From Sporothrix humicola (lineage: Eukaryota > Ascomycota > Sordariomycetes > Ophiostomatales > Ophiostomataceae): a stretch of DNA of 64,000 nucleotides. This document shows, in pieces, positions 40,326 through 49,107 of this stretch; the stretch's first letter is position 1, and every line of letters starts with the position of its first letter. The notes under the pieces were generated by a model. The model was not told where the DNA came from, searched no databases, and saw only the letters and a list, made by a program, of their open reading frames with translations. Location of the stretch: assembly GCA_021396245.1 (NCBI GenBank), contig WNYE01000001.1, positions 682,001-746,000 on the forward strand. The letters are read 5' to 3'. A program made the position numbers and the translations under genes.

Positions 40326-42002
40326 CTACTTGAAGCACGAGAAGAGAGCCGAGAAGGGGTTCGAGGAGGGCTTGACGGGCACAGCCTCCTTCTTTCCCCC
40401 AGGCGTGGCCGACGACGTCGACGCTGCTGAAGCCGCCTTCTTGTCCTTGGGAATGTGGATGCTCTTCGTGTACGCATACGACAGCAGGCCCTGCTTGCCC
40501 ATCTCGCCGCCGAAGCCGCTGTCCTTGAAGCCAGCAAACCACGCGCGCACGTTCGGCTTCTCGCTCGAGTTGATCCACACCGAGCCCGCCTCGAGCCGGT
40601 CGGCCATGCGCCGCGCCTTGTTGAGGTCCGTCGAGTAGACCGTCGCGCCGAGACCGGCATTGGCCAGGTTGGCGCGCTGCACGACCTCGTCCTCGGTCGC
40701 CCACTTGAGGACGGGGATAATCGGCCCAAACTGTTCTTCGCGCACCAGCAGCGAGTCCTCGTTGGGCTCAGCGACAACCGTCGGCTGGATCCAGAACCCC
40801 TTGCCCTCGAGCGCCTGGCCGCCCGCCACGACCTTGCCGCCGCCGTTGGTCTGCGCATCCTCCAGGATGTTGCGCACAATGTCGTACTGCATCTTGTTGG
40901 AGACAGGCCCGAACACGGTCGGCAGGTTGTCGTCGCCCAAGCGGGCAGCATCCGTCGCGTCGGCGGCCGGCACGGCGGGCAGATAGTTCTTGTTGGTCTC
41001 GACGATAAACTTGGCCAAGAACTCGTCGTAGATCGATTCATGGACGTACACGCGCTTGGTGGCGACGCACATCTGGCCCGCGTTGAAGAACGCACCGCCG
41101 ACCGTCTGGGCGACAACGGCATCGAGACGGCCTTCTTCGCCGGCAATGTCACCAAACACAATGGCAGCGTCGTTGCCCGCCAGCTCGAGCGTCACTTTCT
41201 TCAGGGTCTGCGCACAGCTGGCCATGACGCGCTTGCCTGTCGCAATGGTGCCCGTGAAGCTGATCTTGTGGATGCCGACATGCTGCGTCATCAGCGCGCC
41301 CAAGTCGGCGCCGCCGTTGACAGCCTGCAGCACGCCCTTGGGCAGCAGCTCGATGCACAGCTCGATCCAGCGCAGGACCGTGTACGGCGTAAACGGGCTC
41401 GGCTTGACAATCACGCAGTTGCCCGTCAGAAGCGCCGAGATCACCTTGAGGTTGCACAGAATCAGGGGGAAATTCCACGGGCAGATGGCGCCAACAACGC
41501 CCAGCGGCGGGTGCGTCGCCAGGATCTTGATCTCGTCGTCCTCGTACTGCACCTCGTCCTCGAGGCCGATCGTCGAGTAGTACATGGTCTGGTCGATTGT
41601 GTTTGTGATTTCCACAGCAGCGACGATTTTCTAAGCCGTTAGTGATGAACAAATTCAATTCCATCTGCCTTTAATGTGCCCACCACTTACCGACTTGCCC
41701 GTCTCGCGACGAAGAATGTCCGTCAGCTCCTCTTCGTGGGCCTTGATCTGGTCGGCAATCTTGACAAGCAGCTTCTGCCGCTCGGCAATTGTCGTCTGCG
41801 ACCACGAAGGGAACGCCGTGTTGGCCGAAGCGATGGCATCTTCGAGATCCTGCGTCGTGGCAATCGGGCACGGCCAGAGCTCCTCTTCGTTGCGAGGATC
41901 GACGCTGTGGTGCGTCTGCGGAGCGGCGCCTTCGCTGGCTGCAGCTGCCGGCCGGCGGGCGCCGTCGACAATGTTGTAAAACGTGTACTCGGGGATGGCC
42001 AT
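40326..42002 (-). CDS. NAD(P)+-dependent aldehyde dehydrogenase
   Basis: Predicted 538-aa aldehyde dehydrogenase oxidising aldehydes to acids. Exon 1 is 42002-41691 and exon 2 is 41630-40326. The 60-nt intron has GTAAGT, branch CACTAAC and GCTTAG, and joins RRETGKS to KIVAAVEITNT in phase 0. Motifs are CPWNFPL, the cofactor-loop ISFTGTIATGKRVM, general-base Glu253 in TLELAGND, nucleophile Cys292 in NAGQMCVATKRVY, and EEQFGPIIPVLKW. The usual ELGG is ELAG here, a small but notable change near the active site. A 45-residue Ala/Ser/Lys-rich C-terminal extension ends FSALFSCFK, which is unusual for the family and might attach to a partner or membrane. Substrate is not predictable. No targeting peptide is seen, so it is probably cytosolic. 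Confidence 0.92.
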
Positions 42003-43437
42003 GGTCGATTACAGTAATTAGTGAGATGTGTGATGACGGTGATGATGATTGGAAGAAACAACAACGCAAAGGGGTATCAACAAAACGATGCAATCAAATA
42101 AAAAGGAAGTTTGCAAAGGAAATGTCGAGAAATTTGTTGAGAAACGCTGTCAATAAATCAAAATGAGATGCAGCTGCGACAGCTCTTTAACCGGACACGG
42201 CCTGTCTCCTTTCTGTTTTGCGTCCATCTGTCCATTTGTTGAGTCTGTGTTCATTTTCCTGTCCATTTCTCTCATTACCCCCAATTCCCCCAAATTCTAC
42301 CGTTCATCGGCTGGTTTGTCCCGTGAAAGCTTCTCTTTCTTTCAGTTTTGACACGGCAACTAATGCGGGATGCACATCCGAATGTGTCGTTTCTTTCTGT
42401 CTGTTCTCTGCCTTGTCTTCCCTTTCAGCCTCTCGCTCGGCCTATCGCAGTCAATGCCGCTCCTACCTGCTCAGTCGCCTAAATAGCAGTTACTGCACAG
42501 TGAACTATGAATTTTACGGGCTGCAAAAGCAAACAGGAGCAGAAGTGACAAAAAAGGACGACAGCTCAAGGCTGATCCATGGTTCGGGTGGCCGTTCCAG
42601 TCTTTTGCAAACTCCAAGTCTGTGCGTGAGGGGAAAGACGACTGTTTGTTTCTGAAAGTGGCTATTCTCCGCCACAAGATTCGAACATGAACATGAGGAG
42701 GCCCATGGCCATGAAGCCAAGGTTGCAGTTTGGAGTGCATGCAGAAGGGCGGCACGGTCTGCAACATCGATAGATATTACAACGTGCTAATATTGGACGA
42801 GTAACTCTGCACGGAGAAATGGCACTGAATGGGACAATATTGGCTGAAAAAGGCTTCGTGTCGCTTCAAACGGGATTAACAAAATTCCTGCATCGTATTC
42901 TGAAAAGGCTTTTCTACGGAGAATTAATGGAAGGCACATCCGTTTCATAGAATCACAAACTATTGGGCGGCTCGTGAATGCTGTTTCATTTTGAATAAGG
43001 GAAAGGAATTGGAAGAAGAAAGGAAATGGAAATACGGAAAAAGGCGGTATATTAAAGAAGCAATCAAGTGCAAGCGTAGTCTGTGGAGAGCTAATGTAAG
43101 CTCGCTCAATTCCTTTTGTTGTCATGCACGATTTTGAGTGTAGCCAGCTTGGCTTCGCATTTTAGTCAAGTTGTTCATTGTTTGAGCAGAACGCATAGCT
43201 AATGCCGATGATGCTAAATAATACATGCAAAAGTCGCTGTCTAGAGAGAAGAGTCTCGATTCTCCCTGATGAGTCCAAACGCCAGTCATTAAAAAATCGA
43301 CAAAAAAGACAAAAGAGATAGCCCAATATTCCAACCCAAAACGCCTCGCAGGTGTGCTGCAAATGAGCCAAAACGCCATGTAACAAAGGAAACATCCTCA
43401 GCTCCCAGAATCACTTTTCAAGGACCTGCCAACCACC
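42003..43437. other. Intergenic between the ALDH promoter and CCC1 3' flank
   Basis: About 1.4 kb holding the upstream region of the minus-strand aldehyde dehydrogenase and the 3' flank of minus-strand CCC1. Frames such as 42218-42655 (+) and 42471-42767 (-) are short and show no family features. A CTTGTGGCGG...GTTCGAATC-like string near 42670 was checked as a tRNA T-arm and failed. Confidence 0.5.
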
Positions 43438-44244
43438 TCATGGTTGACGGTTTCCAGAGTCCAGAGCCCGCACAATGCCGTACGAAGCTCCTGCTGCCAA
43501 TGCGCCGATAAACAGCGTCTGCAGCGCGCCCCAGCATCCCGCCTTCCTGCAGTGCACGGTAATGACCGTCTTGACGTAGCCAAAGGCCAGCAGGATGATG
43601 GCCGTGATGATAATCGACACGATGAGCGCATCGCCCGCGCGGCGCATCAAAAAGTACGGAATCATGGGGATCAGGCCGCCGATAAAGTAGCTCATGCCCA
43701 TCGTCAGCGCCGACAGCCACGCCCGGCTGACCTCGGGGCACTCCAGGCGCAGCTCAAAGTGCATCATGAACTGCACCCACATCTCGGGGTTCTTGCACAG
43801 CTCGTTGACGAGCGGCGTCGCCGCCTCGTGGCTGATTTGGTACTGCGCCAGAATGTCGTAGATCTCCTGCCGCTCCTCCGCCGGCGTGTTCCGGACCTCG
43901 TCCCACTCGCGGGCCTCCTCGCTGTGGTAGTGCTCCTTCTCCGTGGCCGCGGCCAGGTACGCGCCGAGACCCATGCTGATGGCGCCCGAGAAAAGCTCGG
44001 CCAAACCGCCCATGACCACCAGACGCGTATCGCCGAGGCTCGACAGGCCCGCTGTCAGCGCAAACGGCACCGTCAGGCCGTCGGCGAAGCCAATGATAAT
44101 GTCGCGGATGATGGCATTGTGGTCCGAGTGGTGCTCCGTGTGCGACGAGTTGCTCGACGAAACACGCGTCAAGCTGCTATCAGAGCGGCGCTCGATCAAT
44201 GGGTCGACTTCGGTGGCCATGGTGTTGATGGTTGTTGAAGACAT
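43438..44244 (-). CDS. CCC1: Vacuolar iron/manganese transporter, Ccc1/VIT1 family
   Basis: A 268-aa transporter expected in the vacuolar membrane, importing Fe2+ (and Mn2+) into the vacuole for detoxification and storage. Motifs are IIGFADGLTVPFALTAGLSS (TM1, VIT signature), GGLAELFSGAISMGLGAYLAA (TM2), and the acidic cytosolic metal-binding loop EEAREWDEVRNTPAEERQEIY through MHFELRLECPE. Three C-terminal membrane segments follow (LSALTMGMSYFIGGLIPMIPY, LIVSIIITAIILLAFGYVKT, TLFIGALAAGASYGIVRA). The frame runs upstream to a TTG at 44370. ATG 44244 (MSSTTINTMATEVDPL) is the first ATG, and ATG 44220 in GCCATGG is an alternative 8 codons in. The promoter carries three CBC/HapX-like sites, fitting iron-dependent control. 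Confidence 0.94.
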   Translation of the reverse strand: MSSTTINTMATEVDPLIERRSDSSLTRVSSSNSSHTEHHSDHNAIIRDIIIGFADGLTVPFALTAGLSSLGDTRLVVMGGLAELFSGAISMGLGAYLAAATEKEHYHSEEAREWDEVRNTPAEERQEIYDILAQYQISHEAATPLVNELCKNPEMWVQFMMHFELRLECPEVSRAWLSALTMGMSYFIGGLIPMIPYFLMRRAGDALIVSIIITAIILLAFGYVKTVITVHCRKAGCWGALQTLFIGALAAGASYGIVRALDSGNRQP

Positions 44245-44738
44245 TGGTGTGGAGGTGTGGGAGGTGTGTATGCTATGTACGTTGTCGGGAAAATATGGCC
44301 AACGCGTGTTGTGGTGGTAAAAAATAGTTGATGGGTGACAAATGTCAGAGAACAAAGAAGAAAGGGGCAAAGGGCGAGTTTGGTGTATGGTGTTTGATGG
44401 TGAGCTCAGTCAACAGCAATGTGACGAAACAGGAAGGTACGCTAGCCACTAACACAGTTGAGAGTGTAGGTAAGAGCCGGTCTGGAGAGATGGTGAACGT
44501 GAAAGACGATTCTCAGGACCAGCAATACCCTTTGGTTTAATACTTTTCCATCGATGCAATGGATGGCCAAAGTGTCCGTGGCATCCCCGCTCACTTTGTC
44601 CATTTTGTTTCTTTTTTCATTCATTTTTCATACAAGTCCCATCCTTAGACCGTCCATTTGCCCTCTCCCTTGTTGGTCGCTCTTTCCTTCTCTACACCAG
44701 ATTTGGCGACGAAGGCGAAGTCTTACATACTCCACCAG

Positions 44739-44760
44739 CCAATCACAGCGCGCGCATTAC
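44739..44760 (+). promoter_or_regulatory. CBC/HapX bipartite site 1 (CCC1 promoter)
   Basis: CCAAT at 44739-44743, a 12-nt spacer, then ATT at 44756-44758 overlapping TTAC. This fits CSAAT-N12-RWT with a following TKAN half-site, the bipartite consensus for the CCAAT-binding complex plus HapX in fungal iron regulation. Position is about 500 bp upstream of the CCC1 ATG. Confidence 0.65.
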
Positions 44761-44778
44761 AAAGTTTACCGATAACAG

Positions 44779-44802
44779 CCAATCACAGCAGGGCCATTTG
44801 AC
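44779..44802 (+). promoter_or_regulatory. CBC/HapX bipartite site 2 (CCC1 promoter)
   Basis: CCAAT at 44779-44783, a 12-nt spacer, ATT at 44796-44798 and TGAC at 44799-44802, the same bipartite layout as site 1. It starts with the same AGCCAATCACAGC core as site 1, exactly 40 bp further on. Confidence 0.65.
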
Positions 44803-44865
44803 CAAAGATCCAGACGCATCACCAAATCTTAGCTGCGCGACCGCGTCGAAAGGGACTGTCCGCTT

Positions 44866-44887
44866 CTAACACCGGGCCGGTGATTGG
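44866..44887 (-). promoter_or_regulatory. CBC/HapX bipartite site 3, inverted (CCC1 promoter)
   Basis: On the minus strand, CCAAT at 44887-44883, a 12-nt spacer, then GTT at 44870-44868 overlapping TTAG. It again fits CSAAT-N12-RWT/TKAN, here in the direction of CCC1 transcription. Confidence 0.6.
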
Positions 44888-45838
44888 CTCGGGGCATGGA
44901 CGTTCAGGGACCAAAGCGGCCCGTTCGTAACCCCGAATATTAAGAGAAGCAAAATATGGATTGAAAGAGGAGGCAAAAGAATGCGGCGTACGTCACCAGG
45001 TCACCAGGCAAAATCCAAAGACCGAGTTTGTTGCCCAAGTAAACACCGATTTTATTGCTGTTTTGCCTATTTAATGCACCGTGATTTCATTCACTCGGCC
45101 GAACTTCAACATGCCCAAACTCTACACTGCAAACGGACATACCGTGCAAATATTGATTGCATCTCATCGACGTCAAGATGTCAGCCTTGCTCGGCTTTCG
45201 CTCGGAGCCAAAGGATCTTCCTTGCGATCTCACACCTTGGCCATGCTATCACCGTCCACGATAGCAAGTTGACAAACATCGTGCTTCTGATTTGTCCGCC
45301 TTATGGACCAAAAAGCTGGACGGGTCAATCTTTAATTGTTTTGTTTATTTAAAATCTCTTCGATGAGAATGGATCTCGAGAAAATCCAACATCAATAATT
45401 ACGTATGTCGTAGCCATCAATGGTCAAAGCGCGCCCAGCATCCCGCGTCTCGCGGTTCGTAACGTCTAGGCTCGGATCAGTTCCCCGAGAACTCGAGATC
45501 GAATTCAATACCCACAAATCTCACGAAGATCGGACCCAAAGCAACAATTTGATTTCCCCGAGCATAACAGTAAAGGCTGCATAAAAGCATAAAATCGTCT
45601 AGACAAGGCTTAAAGTCTATTATGCAAAATCATGATGCTATGGAAATCATTATAAAAAAAGGGTGAGAAACAGGAAAAACGACAATAGATCCAGCCGCCA
45701 GACAAACAAGGCTGTGTCGTGAAACAGAAAAACAGAAGAAGAAAAGAAGCAAAAATGTAACCACAAAATCTCCACCCGTTTTATTTTTATGCGCCAAACG
45801 CTCTCTCCTTTCTTTTAACGCCTATCCCCTATTCCATC

Positions 45839-47287
45839 TTACTGCTGCTTCTGGCTGTCAGCAATGGCCTGGTCGAGAATGCCCAGACCCTCCTGGATCT
45901 CAGACTCGGAAATGTTCAATGGGGGAACGAAACGCAGAGTGTTGGTGCCGCAGGAGATCACCAGCAGACCGCGCTCGCGAGCGGCAGAAATGATCTGGTT
46001 GGGATCGACCGTCAGCTGCGCGCCCAGGATCAGGCCACGACCACGGATCTCCGTGATAATCTCGGGGTACTTTTCGCGCAGCTGCTGCAGACCGCGAACA
46101 AAGACGGCGCCCTTGGCAACGACATCCGACTGCAGGGCCGGGTCGCTGAGACGGGCCAGGACGTGGTAGGCCACGCGGCAGGCCAGCGGGTTGCCGCCAA
46201 AGGTGGTGCCGTGGTCGCCCATTTTGATAGCATCGGCCACGGTGCCGCTGACGAGAGTGGCGCCGATCGGGAAACCGTTGCCGAGAGCCTTGGCTGTCGT
46301 CACAATATCGGGGTGGGCTTCCTTGGGCAGGTGGGCGTGGGCCCAGAGCTTGCCGCCCGTGCGAGCCAGACCGCACTGGATCTCGTCGTGGATCAGCACA
46401 GCACCGACGGCACGGCACCGGCGGGCCAGAGCCACCATGAACTCCTCCGTGCCGACATTGACGCCGCCCTCGCCCTGGATCGGCTCAACGATCACAGCGC
46501 ATGTCTTGGGCGTAACCAGAGCCTCGAGCACCGCCGGGTCGGCGTCGTTGAAGGTGCCGCAGCGGAAGCCGGGGACCATAGGCGAAAAAGGCTTCTGGTA
46601 CTTGGGGTTGTGCGTCGCCGAAAGACTGCCCATTGTGCGGCCGTGGAAAGCGCCCGAAAAGGACACAACCTCGGTCTGCTCGCCCGACGGGTCCCGCACC
46701 TTGCCGACCTTGCGCGCGAACTTGATGGCGGCCTCGTTGGCCTCGCTGCCCGAGTTGGCAATGAAGACGGCCTTGATCGGGTCGTTGGCCATGCCGCCCG
46801 ACTTGATCGTCTCTTCGACCAGCTGCCGCGACAGAGTACCCGTCCAGATATTGTGGTACAGGTTGGAGGCGTGCACAAGTGTGCCGGCCTGGTCGGCAAT
46901 CACGCGGGTGATCTCGGGGTCGCAGTGGCCGAGGCCGTTGACAGCAATGCCGGCCGTCAGGTCAAGATACTTCTTGCCCTCGAGGTCCCACAGGTACGAG
47001 CCGGCGCCCCGCTCAAAAACCGGTGCGGGCCGCGAGTACGTCGCCACCATGTAGGGATCGCTCTTCGCAACGATATCGGGGCTGTGCAGGCCCTCGACGA
47101 CCTGCTCCTTCTCGAGAACAGCCGTCTGGGTCGGGGCAACCGAAGCCATCCGCTGAGAGACAGTCGACGAGAAAGCGCGAGCTGCCGGCCGGGCCACCAT
47201 GCGAGCTGCGCTCCGGCCAGCGGCAGCCGAGGTCACGGTGCTCCGGGCCGTCTTGGCCGCGTTCACGGCTTGCGTCCGCCAGACCAT
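45839..47287 (-). CDS. ARG8: Acetylornithine aminotransferase, mitochondrial
   Basis: A 482-aa PLP enzyme that converts N-acetylglutamate semialdehyde to N-acetylornithine in mitochondrial arginine/ornithine synthesis. Residues 1-45 are an Arg/Ala/Ser-rich, acid-free presequence with a processing-type site at PAARAFSS. The class-III aminotransferase body shows DLTAGIAVNGLGHCDPEI, ANSGSEANEAAIKFARK, SFSGAFHGRTMGSLSAT, EPIQGEGGVNVG, IHDEIQCGLARTG and TTAKALGNGFPIGA; Lys333 in AKALGNG should bind PLP. No intron. Length is near the family (yeast 423 aa plus a longer presequence). Two exact TGAGTCA GCN4/CPC1 sites lie 43 and 200 bp upstream, fitting cross-pathway amino-acid control. Confidence 0.95.
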   Translation of the reverse strand: MVWRTQAVNAAKTARSTVTSAAAGRSAARMVARPAARAFSSTVSQRMASVAPTQTAVLEKEQVVEGLHSPDIVAKSDPYMVATYSRPAPVFERGAGSYLWDLEGKKYLDLTAGIAVNGLGHCDPEITRVIADQAGTLVHASNLYHNIWTGTLSRQLVEETIKSGGMANDPIKAVFIANSGSEANEAAIKFARKVGKVRDPSGEQTEVVSFSGAFHGRTMGSLSATHNPKYQKPFSPMVPGFRCGTFNDADPAVLEALVTPKTCAVIVEPIQGEGGVNVGTEEFMVALARRCRAVGAVLIHDEIQCGLARTGGKLWAHAHLPKEAHPDIVTTAKALGNGFPIGATLVSGTVADAIKMGDHGTTFGGNPLACRVAYHVLARLSDPALQSDVVAKGAVFVRGLQQLREKYPEIITEIRGRGLILGAQLTVDPNQIISAARERGLLVISCGTNTLRFVPPLNISESEIQEGLGILDQAIADSQKQQ

Positions 47288-47329
47288 TGTGTTGCGAAAT
47301 GAACGTATCGTGTCGAAGTGACAGTGTGG

Positions 47330-47336
47330 TGAGTCA
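47330..47336. promoter_or_regulatory. GCN4/CPC1 site TGAGTCA, proximal (ARG8)
   Basis: An exact 7-bp bZIP site (TGAGTCA equals TGACTCA on the other strand), 43 bp upstream of the ARG8 ATG. The site may lie within or next to the transcript leader. Confidence 0.6.
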
Positions 47337-47486
47337 ATTGGTACAACGAAAATACGTATGAGTAAAAGAAGAAGGAGCCAGATGAGCTACAGATAGTCAT
47401 GAACGGCCCGATATGGCAACATGAGGTATATGAGCAAAATACAGCAGCCGCGACCGAGCTCGCCCGCTTATCGATAAGGAACAGCG

Positions 47487-47493
47487 TGAGTCA
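47487..47493. promoter_or_regulatory. GCN4/CPC1 site TGAGTCA, distal (ARG8)
   Basis: A second exact TGAGTCA, 200 bp upstream of the ARG8 ATG, in a typical promoter position. A third TGACTCA lies at 48027-48033, about 740 bp from ARG8 and 1.07 kb from the F-box gene. Confidence 0.65.
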
Positions 47494-49107
47494 AAAAAAG
47501 TTTTTAGTTTTTTTGCCGGGACTCAGCGGGGTCATGGGTCCGACGTCGGGTAACCAGTGCTAACGCTTAGGGGCCTGAGGGGCCCTGTCCGGGGAAGGAG
47601 CAACCGTGGGTGGCCAGGCCCAAGCGCGACAAGGCTGGCAGTTGGAGACGAAAGGTCGAGTCAGACAGAACGGCAAAAAGAACAGTCATCTTGGGTTCAC
47701 AAAACAGCGATTGGCACGGAGGATTGAGTGCTTTTTGTGTCATGGGATTTTTGTTGATTTTTGGAGAGTTAATTTTGGCTGCATTGAATTTTCTAGTATT
47801 ATTTTGTCGTGCATTTTTCGTTCGTTCTCAAATATGCTTTTTTATTCTGCAATTTTGCGTTCAATTTGCATCTGCCAACCTTGTTTTTTTTTCTCCAGCA
47901 AGCCACACCCCATGCACGATAAAACGAAGGGCAAAATGACAGTTGTCAGAGCCTATGTGGTCGACTGCTGTTTTAGTGTCTCGACATAAATGACTGTGAC
48001 TTTCGCTCTGATGATTCTCGACCGATTGACTCAAAACAGATTATCTTGACGCCGCACAAAACGGCTACCCGCAGACAATTCCATCCAACTGCCTATTGTC
48101 TACTGCCTCGTATCTCCATTCGTCTTGGCAGGCAGAGTCTGTTCCCTGTTTGCAGCACTCCACCTGCACAAAAGCATAAAGCAAAAAAAAAATGTTGCCA
48201 ACGGTTCACTGCCAAGTGTGGTCCAAAGTGCAAAATGCATGGTTACAGGGGCCTATCGCTTGCAGCACGCACACACAATGCAGAGAAAAAGGAGAAAATA
48301 CGAAGGTTGATACGAGGCCGGCCTCGACGAGGACCCTTAAAGCTCCTAAAAAGCTGGCGGGATGCCAAAAAGAAGGATTGGGGCCAGCCAGAATTGGAGG
48401 GCGATCTGCAGGGCTTACACGGCTGCCCCACTTGGCTGCCCACCATCTCGATCTTTCCTTGTTCTCTGGCTGGTCTGGCGCATTCTGGCCCATGCATCCC
48501 TCTGCTCACAGCGAGGGCAGGCACGCTGGGGATGCTGGGATGCTGGGACGATTGTCGACGCAAAAATAGAAAGAGCGAACGAAAAGACGCAAAGACGCAA
48601 AACACAGAAGGCGCAAAGGTGCAGAAGAGGAGAAAAATAGGAAAGAGGGACAAGACGAAAAATACAAAAAACAGGAAAGAGCTGCACATGTGTGGCTGGC
48701 CCCTCAGTGTCTAGACTCTCTCTTTCCTGGAATCTGGAATCTGGACCAGCTTCTGCCCGCCTTATTCAGCAAGGGTCCTCCTCCTCCTTGCAAGCTGTAA
48801 CCCATCTTCGCCATTTGCCCTCCCGCATTCCCGTCCGTTGTTCGCGGCCCCCCTTTGTTCGTTCCTTTATGCCCGCAAATAGCTATTTCAACGGCGGCTC
48901 ATCAATTCGTTGCGCCTGGCGAACCTTACGATTATACCCCTAATTTCTTAATACCTCTCCCTTTCTTTCTCCCGCCAAATCAGCCTCCTCCTCCGCATCT
49001 TCTTCCGCGTCCCCCGTGTCACTCCGTGCGCTCCGTGTCCTTCCGTGCCCGCTCTGCGGCATATTGGATGATCGCTCCCCCTATTGGCATTTTGCTTCGT
49101 TTTCACA

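Larger units (their letters stand above)
44245..45838. other. CCC1 promoter and ARG8 3' flank
   Basis: Between two minus-strand genes. The CCC1 side holds three CCAAT-N12-RWT elements (44739-44887, listed separately) and a GATAA between the first two. The rest, 44900-45838, shows no gene. Frames at 44981-45352 and 45081-45272 are unremarkable. Confidence 0.5.
47288..49107. other. Divergent intergenic region ARG8 / F-box gene
   Basis: About 1.8 kb. Besides GCN4-type sites, it holds poly-A runs (48182-48192) and an A/G-rich block (48560-48680). A pyrimidine-rich stretch before the F-box gene (48940-49060) is probably its leader. The frame at 48046-48714 (+) is low-complexity and does not start at an ATG tied to any recognisable domain. 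Confidence 0.5.

Noticed and set aside
40455..41642. A 395-codon frame antisense to the aldehyde dehydrogenase
   Set aside because: It has no recognisable domain and runs through the ALDH intron edge without meaning. Shadow of the real gene.
42660..42690. A second TTCGAATC string considered as a tRNA T-arm
   Set aside because: No T-stem pairing, acceptor stem or A-box partner.
46163..47302. A 379-codon frame antisense to ARG8
   Set aside because: ARG8 on the minus strand has all aminotransferase motifs. The opposite frame shows no family features and is a codon-bias shadow.
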